Source: Nemania diffusa
Taxonomy: Eukaryota; Ascomycota; Sordariomycetes; Xylariales; Xylariaceae
Direction of reading: 5' to 3'
Assembly (NCBI GenBank): GCA_038501195.1
Contig: JBBPUQ010000006.1
Coordinates: 3,224,001-3,288,000 of the forward strand
DNA: 64,000 nucleotides
Positions within the stretch are counted from its first letter, which is position 1; every line of letters starts with the position of its first letter. A model generated the notes under the pieces. That model saw nothing but the letters and a program-made list of their open reading frames with translations. It was not told the origin of the DNA and searched no databases. This document shows positions 34,135-45,593 of the stretch, one piece after another. A program made the translations under genes and the position numbers.

Positions 34135-34900
34135 CCCCCCAACTTTTGAAGACATTGCTATAAAAGAGAGCCATTATCAGTTATACTCCCAAGGTAGCTA
34201 AAAAGGGAGAAGGTGGCTCAACAAATAACTTGATTTGGCATGTGCATGAGCCCGGTCTTTCTCCCAGAGCTACCATGACTAGAGTTTAGTATTATTAAGA
34301 GTTAATAATCCTACCCTTCAACTTAATCCGCGTAATTGCAATGACGGCTATTGTAGGCCCTACCTAGAGAAAGGTGAGGGGCGGAAAAATGACACTAATA
34401 TTACTTATCTATTTCAATATCTCTTAGATCAACTTCACCTCGTGTAGTCTTATTATAGCCAACAGTTGGTGGTTACCACTAGTTGACCCCATTGAGGATA
34501 TACATAGTTTTGCTTGGAAGTAGGTCGATTCTGTGAAAGAAGTTATCACTTTTTCGCATACTCGCATCGCCCCACAAGGAACTAGATAGCAGCTTTGAAG
34601 CATAGAACGGACGACATTAATTTCATAGTTTACTTTAAAACATCGGATGGGTAGGTATCTTATATCCCGCCCCATTTGATCTTTCGGTTTGATTTGGATA
34701 TAACTAAGTGCGAAAAATGGAGTGCGAGAGGTATCGAACCCGTTTTATCTTGACCATGGTTAGCAATTAGACTCTACCTATTATCCCAAGGGGCGAACAT
34801 GCGAGAGCTAGCATTCATTCTGACTTGACCTTAATTTTGGCTTGTGTTGTCACTTCAAGGGTAGACATGAGAAATTGGGTGGCATCAAAAAGTTGGGGGG
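34135..34900. mobile_element. Possible short inverted-repeat element (MITE-like)
   Basis: CCCCCCAACTTTT begins at 34135, and its exact reverse complement ends at 34900. Both arms continue with partial similarity (GAAGAC against TGATGCC). TA occurs just outside both ends, which could be a Tc1/mariner-like target duplication. The interior has no coding capacity and contains a tRNA-like sequence. A 13-bp inverted repeat at this distance can arise by chance in a window this size, so confidence is low. Confidence 0.3.
34720..34795 (-). pseudogene. Decayed tRNA-Ser(GCU)-like sequence
   Basis: On the minus strand there is an intact B-box-like GGGTTCGATACC, an anticodon-loop-like TTGCTAA with GCT in the anticodon place, and a D-arm-like TAGGTAGAG. 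The spacing and the 3' part (GGTTCGATACCTCTCGC) resemble fungal tRNA-Ser(GCU). The anticodon stem is mispaired at two positions where G-to-A changes would explain the loss, and the acceptor stem does not pair. It is therefore a relic or a tRNA-derived SINE head, not a working tRNA. Confidence 0.35.
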
Positions 34901-37900
34901 TTATCTCACGATAGTGCTCGCTTGTGCCACTACAGACTCGGCGATTCATAGCGTAACCAACTCGCATACCGAATGAAAATCTATAGCCTGTGTAGAAACA
35001 ATATTATTATTAGTCTAGACTCTCATCGTATTGTACCTATAACTTCGAACAACAGTACTGATAGCTAGCTTACTAGTTCCTTGCTTGTATACCAAGGGTC
35101 GGATAGGGTTGGTGGAGCGAAGGTTTGCCTGACCCGGCTTTGCCCGAGCGCATGCACTAGCTCTTGTAAAATTTGCTCATAGTTAATCGTTACTACTGAG
35201 ATTCTTTAAAACCTAGAATTGTAAACACGCTAATTCGTTTACCTTAGTTGTAAGAAAGAAGTGTAGTTGACATCGCTCGACTAGCGTGGTGTCATCCTCA
35301 TCCAACGTTCCCATCATTCCAACTGTTAGCGTAATGATATCATCATGATACTAATGTTGAACTAACTTAGTTCGGATTATCCGAAAATGCCCACTAAATT
35401 ATATACGTTTAGTTATTGTTCTCTTTAAAGATGCCACGTGAAATCGAGTGATTTGCCTTCTGGATTTTTTAGATAATGTTCTAACAATAGTTTCTCCTAC
35501 GTCAACGGAATATTTGCTGTCTAGTCAGCATCGTATATGGAGCCATTTTGGTTGTATAACTGTTTATAAACGGCAAATGATATAATAACCATGAGATCTA
35601 TTATCATGTCAGATTTATGGGAGATTGAAATCGTCCCGAACACAGATATTAGCTCCGCATAATAGATGCCAGAATAGAGACTACGGGAAACGACATTGCA
35701 CTTACTTAATTGAATTTGGTAGTTCCCTAATAAAATAAAGTATTAGACTGAGAGGTTTCTATACTCTCCGGTGAGGTATTTATATAATAAAGCTAATTTC
35801 ATAACCCGAGCCCCACGAAACTGTAAGAGTGTACATATATTCTAAGAATTTAATGTTGCCGTGATTGAAGATTCATATTTTTATAATAATTAAAAGGCAT
35901 TTACGAAGTTTGAGAGTATCTATACTCACTCTTGCACTTGGAGGCACTCTGGTTAGACCGTAGGAGCCGCTATCTATCCCAGCCGGAAAAAAAAAAGAAA
36001 AAAAAAGAAAACTAGCTATCTTTATTGACTTATATTACAGCCGTATTGGGTGCATCACTATTATTTGCAAAGCTCCCAGAACTTACAGGTGGGGATGGTA
36101 CGGGCTACTCACGTCCTAGGAGTCTGAGCAGGAAGCAGTGTGTGAGGAAGGGACTTTGAACAAATACCTTCAATGACTAGGTTCAAGACAGCACAAAGAG
36201 TTGCGTGAAATCTAAACTCAATACAATAGACTTATGACTCTGCTACATTATAATCTTTTGCCATTGCCTGTTGGTCCTAGTGTATGTAGATACCACGAGT
36301 TGAAATAGCAGTTTCTCGAAAGCTCTCTGAAATTTTAGTTGAAGAGTATTTTCGGTGAACTCGCATGATACTGTGCGGACACAATACTCAAGTTTTGTCC
36401 CGTAAACTCCCGAAGGGCTTTTCTTGCGATACCGGCCCTTCATCACTCTGCAGACCTTCGGCCTAGGAAGTAATGTAGAGTTAAAAAGGCAGAGATAGTC
36501 AATCCCCCCGCATCAGTAAGAAATAGATCAACTCGTACTATCGACCGCATGGTTAAGCGTCGTTATCCAATCATTAAGGGAATGTACCGTTTATCCGTGT
36601 GATGATCTGCCATGATTGAGATTATTAGGATTAATGCTTACGGTTATTTGAGTACGTGTATCACTCTTCCCCGGTGCTATTGATATTTGTCCTACACACC
36701 CGTGTACAGATACCTGCAGCAGAAGGAAAGAAAGGGGCGTGTGAGGTCCACTCAGTAGTCTGCGTGGGCATCGCTTTGTCTTGTGTTTCCACGGAGAATA
36801 TTAGAGACACTCAGGGCTGGACGTCCCTCTAAAAACGCCCCCACGTACGTACAATAGCTTGACTCGTCTCGGAGATTATACTGATTAGGGGGAGAAGAGA
36901 GAGGTGGGAACCTGGTTTATCCTTGATGCGTGGGTGAAGTATATCAAGTAGATTGTGATGTCCTCTTGTTGACATGAAGACTAACCTTTATGATAGGTGA
37001 ATTGCGGCATTGCCATCACACGGCTTAGACACCTCGAAAAGAGTCCCGAGTTTATACCCACATATATTTTAGTGCTTTATAACGGCTACTCCTGATTTAT
37101 TCAGTCTGTATCAAGGATAAGTAACGAAGTAGTTCATGTTCTCTTTCTCTTTTCTCGGTCTGGGTCTAAATAGTACTAGTTAGGTTGAGTAGACTTCATT
37201 CGGGATACTTAAAAAGCCCGTTTTGTGAAGGAGGAAAAGAAGAAATCAATAAAAAATTTGGTAGTAATCGACTACGATCTTGCACGACGTATTCCTAGTT
37301 AATGGGCTAGAGGCTGATAGGTTTTAATTTATTATCCTGGTATTTTGGACAAGATGCGCTCTCTCTGCAGTATGTGAAACCCAGCATTCCAACCGGGACA
37401 TATCCCGCGGTAGTGAATTTTATGTTACTATGGATTACTTGACTAGGTAATAATTTTACGTGAGCGACTGCAGCATGTATTTTGAAGTACATGTCCATTA
37501 GTATTATTATAAATCTAAGCCACGACAAGGTAAGTCACTATATTGTATTGCTACTGAGGCAGAAGCCGTATCTGTACTCGAGATGTATACGCAGTATTAA
37601 CTTATTTAGTCTAATAAGATCTCAAGGTTTATATGAATCTCGCTATACCCGAAGGTAGGAAATGCGGATGATAGTGACAAAGGTTATAATAGTTGCTGCT
37701 TTCTGCCCGGGCCCATTTTATCACTATATTAGTATTGAGATGCTCTTAACAACAATATGAATAAAATGTACCGTTGGCACATGATATTACGAACTTACAA
37801 CTTACTACTAGAATACGATACATTAACAAGATGAAAAATATGGTTATATAGTAGCCAAGAGGGGGACGAGAAAGCTCACGGTTGCCTCCTATTTGTTTTG

Positions 37901-40900
37901 CCACATTTTTACCCAACCTCGGTATCGTCCATTGTGTAATAATTTCCAGCCTTTAGGTGTTTAATCAATTGGTTGGTTGGTATGGCAGTCCTATCTCAGA
38001 AGAAAATTACCTAAGAATCGAGTTCCTCTAATATTTCTGATTATTGTACGAAGATACTTACCAACACAAGAGCACGTAAGTTGAGTAAAGCAAATCTGAG
38101 CTTATTCTGTACAGATACGTAGCATAGTTATTTTATGACAAGTTAGTCTGCAAACTCATTATCAATGAGGCCCTGTCATTAAAAGAATATTGCCGATCGA
38201 TCCTATGAAAGCCGGCGGGGAAGTTGTATGCAGAAATACCCAATAGAATAACCAAGTTTGAAGAGTCTAGGATCTTTTGTGACACGTATCTTACGAGAGA
38301 AATGATAGATCATCTAGACCTCGCCGGTATGGCGTAGTACGTACATATGTCGGGAGTGTGGGTAGGCTGCGAAGTGATTACTTCGCCAACACGATTGTCT
38401 CGTCTAGATGAGACTGATTACCAACCTTTCTGGAGAAGTACTATCTCTCTTGGTGCTAATCTTTACTATATCTTGAGTTGGTGACGATGTGTAGGTAGAA
38501 CTAGAAGCGCGGTCTTTCGGTGAGGGCACCCATGTCCTTGGTTGTGTAACAGTCTTCGAGCTTCGAGAGGAAGAGGGAGGTAGTAGATCTCAACCTGTTT
38601 TGGGTGAGCGCAAAACTGCATGAACCAGCTTCAAAATGCATGCTTACTATCCCCACAAGCATTACAGGAGGAGGCGGTAAAGATCTTGGTCTAGTAATAG
38701 ATATTGGGAGGTTGGCGGTGCGCTCTGAGTTTAGGGTCAACCCCCCCACCCCCCTTATTGTTTTTTTTTTGCTCTTTTAATTATATTCAGAAGGGATCCT
38801 TTCACGTGGCTCGTCTCTCTTTCCTATTAGGCTGCGTGACCCTTACTCACTGTTACCATGTGCGAACTAATGCTCAGAGAACCACCGATCTAAGAACGCA
38901 ACCAGGAGACCGTTTTATCGGACCAATGTGTGCATCCTTTTAGGAGGGTGCACCAAGCCCAAGCAGCTCACAACTAGGATCGCTTTCTGCTCCCTCTGTT
39001 TCGGGATTCACATGTGTTGTTTCAGCTCTTGCACTTGATCTACGTTCTCGACCTAAGACAAGAAAGACACTAGCGTGCGATGACAGCCAATTTGATGAGT
39101 GTCTTGCACGTACACGATATGCACTAACATGCAAAGCATATAACCTGGCACGTAGTCTAATGTTGTTGGCCGAGTTGATTGCCATAATTACGGATTAGTC
39201 ACAGGAGTCAAGATTTGGATCCTGGATCCTAGGGTTCTAGATGGGCGTTCAAGGCATGTAGGTAATTTATATGTAGATCAAATTAGTTAGCCATGTATGT
39301 ACTGTGTGTGCCGTGGCACAGCTCGGGGAAACGCCATTGTTTTTCAGCCTCACCATGTGGACAACACAAAGGGGGTCAGGCCAGGCCCACCCTCGGCTAT
39401 GGCGAGAGAGCGACGCCGCTCTTCCTTTGCGATTTCTCCAATAATATAGTGAGATACACCTTAGGAACAAGAGAAAAGAAAGAGAAGCTAGGAGCCACCC
39501 CACGAGGTAACATGAAGCGAATGGTGGTATGCAGGTTTACTGTGTGAAAAGTGAGGGTAGATTGGACTTTTGGACTGGAAGGGGGGGTGGAGGCCAGGAC
39601 TATTCGCAAGCCACAACCTCCTAAAAGCTTAGCTGAGCTATGTAGAGTATACATAGATTGCATGTAGCCGCTCATTCTTTTCTGAGATCTGCCCGCCACC
39701 ATTGTCACTATAATTGCCATCGAAGGTATTAGGACGTGAACCCAAGACGCGTGATATGGTGTCCGAAGAGGTCGAGAGGTTTTAACACGGCCGGAAAGCA
39801 TTGGAATGTTAATATAATCGACCTTTTCTCCGTTCTATTGTGTTTAAATCGAGTTAGTCTGGTATAGAGGACCTATTGTCGAGGTACGATGATCAAGTGG
39901 GTGCCAAGAAGTGGGAGGCGAGCTGCAATACCACCTATAGCGGACGCCCCCTACACTTGGGGGCTGCCACAAATATCTGGGACCGACCGGTGAGTCTTGA
40001 CGATTCCAGACTTCGGGTTCGTCCGAGGAAAAAGCATTTTGTTCACTTAGCTTCAGACCGGGGAGAAAGGACGATTAAAGGGCTAAAGGGACTATACCAA
40101 GACAGACAAATCGGGGGTACCAAGTCCTGTGATGCATATTCCGCGTGGCCTGGCTTACGCTACATCTTAAGTCACTTCTAGCTTGTGCTTACAGCATACA
40201 TACATGATAAAGTGGGAAGCGGGAAAAAAAGATGGCTCGCACTTTTTGGAGCATATTAACAATACAGTGCGGCTGAATACTTGCTTGTCTATTAGTTAGG
40301 TACCTGTACGGTTTGGAATGAAAACATTGGGCTACTTGGACGGAATTACTATCTAGGTTAGATGGTAATAATCCATACATTATGACTTTATAGGGACTAG
40401 GCTAGAGCGAGCTTTCTTATCAGACACGCACAATTATATGAATAGAAAGAGCTTGAAACAAAAAGAGCAAGTGTAATAGCTTATTAGAGAAGTCGGACAA
40501 TCATCTGTTCTGAAGTAGGCTAGATCGATATCGACACTACTAGATAGCTTCTTGTTGTGTCTTTTCGCCTTCGATGATATTGGTTCTATCCAACCCGCCT
40601 GAGACATAGATCTACTTACGATTTGTTTCTGCATTCCCATTCTTCCGAAGGTGTGGATCTGTCTAGTCTGAATTTGTAATGCTGCTCCCGAGTCTGTCTG
40701 GGCTTGATCCCAGGGCTCGCGCGGGAGGTCCCGAGGTTGAGCTGAGCGTTATTTCTATTTCTATCCAGCACATCTGTACTGCATAGTCCGTTTTGTAACT
40801 TGGCTCGGTCTGGACCTAGTTCCACTGCTGGGCCCATGTTCCAATTTAAAATGACTATGAAACTAGGTAAATGGCAGATGAACTTGCGTGTACTCATTGT

Positions 40901-41593
40901 GTGGTTAGAAAATAGGAAATGTTCAGCTAGAAGGTTGACAAAATTTTTCACTTCATTATAGAGGGACGACTCCTGTTGAGTAAATAAGTTTATCCTAAAT
41001 TCGGTCCTATACTCTCTCCACCCCCAATATCTCGGACTAGTTATGAGAATGCAACCTCTTGCACAAGCCTGCATATATTCTGTAATTCGAATATCCAAGT
41101 TTCAGCTTTGGAATCCTTCGCAATGGTAGTGTGATGAAATCAAGGCGCCATAAAACTCGTGAAATCCTCGTCCACGGAATAACTAGTTACCGTGGTTGTG
41201 GTATCTTCGCACCCTAAGCCTGTAACGATACAACCGAATAATCCTACATCTATAATGCCCTTGTGAGTGCAAATCCCACCAAGTTCCTAAAGTAAACAAG
41301 CAAACAAACGAGAATCTAAGGTAGCCCGTTCAAATGCTCCCCCAGACCTGACGAACGCCGTGCACACAAGTTGTAAACATGACACCTGTATTAGTCCAAT
41401 AATCACTGCCGTTTTGGTATCCTTCTGAATCAACCCTTTGAAACCCATTTGCTCCAATCCAGTCCCTTTTCCGTCCTGATGTGATGATATGTCGTCGCTC
41501 CGAGCATGCTGGTGTATTCAACGCTTTCTGTAGTTAAGTGATCTGTAAGGATCACCAAATCCGGACTGGCCCGAGGCACCTTTGCTTAGAGTT
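34901..41593. other. Long TA-rich gene-free block
   Basis: TA-rich to about 38400, then somewhat more balanced to 41593. It includes A-rich (about 35987-36010) and T-rich (about 38760-38770) runs. Frames at 39397-39801, 39876-40181 and 40616-41098 have 100-160 codons but no domain I recognise; the last lacks an ATG at its start. The segment just left of 41594 should be the 3' untranslated region of the zinc finger gene. Confidence 0.45.
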
Positions 41594-43025
41594 CTAGGCC
41601 GGTTCGGCCTTTATTCCTCCAGAAGAACCTGATGGTCCATCTGGGTCTCTTTTTGGCTCTGGCTCTGGAGAACCCCCGTTTCCACTTTTTGGTGATGTCT
41701 TCCCATTATTACCGCAGCCCTTGACCAACCGATGACGCTGTATTTTGGTCAGTAATGATTACATGGTAGCACGAAACTTCGCTTACCTTCAAAGCGTCCC
41801 TGCGCGAGAATGCCTTGTCACAATATTCGCATGGGTATGGCTTAATGGCAAGATGTATTCGCTTGTGTCTTTTTAAATCGTGATTTCTACTAAACGACTG
41901 GGGACATGTGTCACATCTATAGGGACGATCCTGTTGCGAATTTGGAGCCCCTGCATATATTCCGTGGTGAGGGAGGGAATGCCCCGTGTGGTGGTAGGTA
42001 TTCAGGGGATTAGCGGCGCCCATGAGGTGCATTTGGCCTCCTGGATTGCCCATATTGGAGAGAACCATAGATCCCATACCGGAAACAGTCGTTGAATAGT
42101 TGTAGTGCCTATTTCCGTAAGGTGGAAGAGCCCCCATAGAAGCATGGTGTTGTGAGCTCAGGGCTGGGATCCCTCTCGTCGAGCCTCCTGTTGTCGCTGG
42201 AGACAGCTGCGTAGGGGATGGATGTGGTGGGTGGAATGCTGGATATGGGGTTTGCTGTGGCGTGGATGATGACGCTGTGTAATAACCAGGCGTTGGTGGC
42301 GCCCGGGAGTAGGTTTCGGAAGATGCGGTCACCGCGGGCGAGGGCGGTTGCGACGTTTGAGAACTTAGAATTGCGTGCTGCAAATGCTGCGAGTGTGAAG
42401 GCTGAGTAGAGAAGCTCGAATGGCTCGCGCCGCCCCCGGTTATCGACATCGGGAACGGATGATTTACGCTATCGTACGATGGTGGCAGGCCATCTGCAGT
42501 TGCCGGTGATTGAGAACTTCTGGAACTGTATCCAGGCTGGCCTGTCCCTCCTGACGCACCTGGCCCGCTCGGGGAGTAAAGATGGCGACTGTAGTTGGAC
42601 GACATTACGCTAGATTGCGCTCCCGGAGTTACTGAACCGTATGTGTACGAGGAAGTATTCGGTACGGACCAGCCGCTTTGGTTATTATACTGTGTGACGC
42701 CTGTATGGGGGCTATGCGAACTGTTGCTATTGAGACTCGAGGAGGGTGGACTTATACTGTCACTCACTCCTGAGGATGAAGTTAGATGATTGCTGTCAAG
42801 GACTTGTAGGAGGGTAGGCTGTAAGTACGATGAGGAGGTCTTCTGACGAGATTCGGAGAGAGGAGGGGTAGGAGAGGGTGAAGGATAATGGAGAAAGCGA
42901 GGAAGAGCTGCCATACTCGGTATTTGGGAGTCCAAGGAGCTGGTGGGAGGTGGAAGATGGAACTGAGGAAGACCGCCAGCTGCTGGTCGACGAGAGAGGA
43001 TGCTCTGCGTAGCGGCGGATTCCAT
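41594..43025 (-). CDS. C2H2 zinc finger transcription factor, Msn2/Seb1-like, 460 aa
   Basis: Two exons: 43025-41787 and 41737-41594, joined across a 49-nt intron (gtaagc...tacag). The start is the ATG at 43025 (MESAATQSIL); codons upstream in frame do not include an ATG. Residues 1 to about 365 are Ser/Pro/Gln/His-rich and probably disordered. Finger 1 is canonical CX2CX12HX3H (C371, C374, H387, H391; NHDLKRHKRIH). Finger 2 has C399, C402 and H415 followed by X5 and C421 (RRDALKRHRLVKGCG), so its last ligand is Cys or it ends in a variant way. The intron splits finger 2 just before its His. The spacing and the sequence between fingers closely resemble Msn2/Msn4/Seb1 stress-response factors, which bind AGGGG elements. 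The remaining C-terminus is short and charged. Orthology to Seb1 itself is not proven. Confidence 0.85.
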
Positions 43026-45526
43026 GCTTCTCTTCAATCAACCCCGTCCCGCCTCTATTTGCCTCTCTCGTGCTCCCTGTCCCTCGCCACGCACGCTTCC
43101 TCGTATCAGCCTTTCTTCCACACAGTTGCTCTCTGTTAGCAGCAAGAGAGGTTTAGATGGGTGGCCGTAGCTAGTCGAGAATACAGTTTGTAGACGACTG
43201 ATATGATTTAGGGGATATCGACCCTCAACCTCTGTGCCCCAGCCGATAGATGGAGTTGCTAGGTTCGCCAAGATTTATCCAGGGTTCGCTCTCCTTCGTT
43301 TACAACAGGACCGTTATAAATACCACCACTTATTCACTCTTTCACGACTTCCCAAAAGTCCGTTCCTGAATACCGCTGTAGGTTATGTTTGTCCAGTCAA
43401 GTGCTGGAAATATTGAGGGTAGTTTTTGTCTTCGACAAGGCAACGAATTGGCACAAACTATGCTGGGGAGAGGCGCAGCGTGGTTGTTTTGACAGTCCAA
43501 ATCCCGGATCAAACTGGTGTAAGTGTAACAGGTAGACGAATCGAAGGAATGGAATGGACCAAGGCGCTGACACTGGCTATGGACACCAATAAACAATAAA
43601 CTCTCCCCTAGTGGTGGCCGGTTGGCCTATGATACGGACCAAGACGCGGGCTATATGGTGTTTCCAGCAACCATGAGCGGTGACACTCCCTTATACACAT
43701 GCAAGTCGGTTGGTTCGTGAGCTTTCAAGTAGGTAAGTAAGTGACAACTGCATGCAGCAGATACATAAAGTTCAACTTAGTGTAGATATAGGTGGGTTGT
43801 GGAGACGTCGATCATCGGGAGGCGCCTGTCGTAATATATGGTCCCAGGCTTGCATGGGCCATGGGCCGTGGGAACCTCTGCGCGTTTTGGTCTTAGGCTG
43901 ACCGATGGATGGGATGTCACTAGTCCCTATGGTTGGGTACACTACTTGGAGGTAGTTCTGCGTTCTTCGCTAGGTTAGCCCGATGTCTTGTCTTCTAGGT
44001 GGCCCATCTGACCTATAGACAAGCGTGCCTACACCACCGCGAGATGTACAGCTGTAGTGAGCGAGAGGCGTCTTGGTTGTACCGCGTGTACCGGCCTACC
44101 CTACCTGGCAGAAGGTTCTCCTCTGGCACGTGTCGTATGTTGTATTGAATACTTCCTCGCTGCAGCTGACAACGCTGCTTTGGCAAGTCTACGAAACCGA
44201 GACGCCCCTTGCGGGAGTGAGTGGCCTAGCCCCAGGGACCGGGGAAGCAATGATATGCGACCCCCGGCTTAGCTCTCTGAGCTGAGTTCGCTAGTTGGTT
44301 TAGCCTTCCGTGGTATAGTTTGGTAGGTCACCCTCCTCTTTAATTAGGTAGGATGACGGTAATACCTATGTACTTTCAGTACTGCGTAGGTAGCTGGTAT
44401 TCTGATAGGTATGCTGGCAGCTGAGGGTTCCTTGGAGCCCTCATAGGTATACCGTCTACCTACTACAGGCAATAACAATAAATAAATAGATAAATAAATA
44501 AAGAAAAAATAAATAAATACAAAACGCCCCAGTAAAGGGTCTGGGGGCGAGAAGAAGTGAAGAAGCTCTACCCACTGGAATGTGCCGTATCTCGCCTTGT
44601 TCCTGTCCCTCTTGTCGTTGCTGCTCTTCTTCTCGGAGACAACGAGCAGCCGAGATGATGTAAGCTAGATCTAGATACGTGTCTGGCTAGGTAGGCAGGC
44701 AGGTAGGTGCCTTACATACAGGTAATACAGCGCATGTGTCTCGCTGAGCGAGACTCGAAACTTAGCTACACTATCTATGCCCGAAGAGGTAGCTTCTGGT
44801 GGGTATTGGGGTTCAGATGCCTCGAAATTCCGACTTTGCCTGTCTTACTGTCTTTTTTCCAGATTAGGCTTAAACTCGAGGCATTCCTGCAGCCAGACGC
44901 CTGTACGTGCTTAGAGATATGGGAATTCTCTGTGCGGCGGTCTGGGCCGGCGGCAACAAGCGCGTCCACGCGGGTGGGCGTACTAGGGGAAGCAGGGAAG
45001 AAGTGCGTTCTTGGTATGATAAATAAAGCCTGATTGATACCCTAGTTTCGGGGACGACTTGGTGATGTGATTTGCTCCCTGTGCTGGAGAGACGAGCAGA
45101 CGAACTGAAGAACGGAGATAATCAATACAGCCCCGAAATACAATAACGCGGATCACACCAACGATACAGATTACCTACGTATGTATATGTATACTATGTA
45201 TACGTACAGGCGGGTCTATGGAGGATGCGTGACTTTGCCCGTCCGATGCAGGTTGTGAGACAAGGCTAGCAGCCGGAAGGAAGGAGGAAGGAAGAAGGAC
45301 GTGGTCGAAGCGGAAGACGGAGAAGATGCGGAAATCAGGGTCCAAGTCGCCAATGAATAACAACTTGCCTCGTTTCTCTCTCTCTCTCTCTCCCATTGGA
45401 AGCACTTGTAGGAGGAGCAGGTAACTTGCTCGGTGGAAGAGGCAGTAGGTAAGTTAGGTCTAATAACCTGTCAATCATCAACAGTCAACGATCCCTTGTT
45501 GTCTTGATGTCTTAGTGAGATGTGTA
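43026..45526. other. Upstream region of the zinc finger gene and gene-free DNA
   Basis: 43026 to about 43600 is probably the leader and promoter of the zinc finger gene. The remainder holds an AAAT microsatellite (about 44470-44520), a TC run (about 45375-45392) and no supported gene. Confidence 0.5.
44470..44520 (+). repeat. AAAT-type microsatellite
   Basis: An imperfect run of aaat/aata units over about 50 bp. Confidence 0.8.
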
Positions 45527-45593
45527 GGAGAGCAGACAAGGCTCGAACCCTTGCGCGTCCTTTATGATACCCACTCCAGGGCTCCATGCTCCC
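45527..45593 (-). pseudogene. tRNA-like sequence with paired ends
   Basis: The minus-strand 5' GGGAGCA and 3' TGCTCTC pair over seven bases with one G-U. Just inside lies a perfect five-base stem CAAGG/CCTTG enclosing the seven-base loop GTTCGAG, like a T arm displaced by one base. The B-box match GGGTTCGAGCC is good. At 67 nt it is short, and I cannot fold a canonical anticodon arm. It may be a decayed tRNA or chance. Confidence 0.25.

Noticed and set aside
39397..40181. Frames of 134 codons (-) and 101 codons (+)
   Set aside because: No domain, signal peptide or plausible splice partners. Lengths are possible by chance over this much DNA.
40616..41098. 160-codon minus-strand frame
   Set aside because: It begins at a TTG rather than an ATG, has no recognisable motif, and sits in partly decayed DNA.
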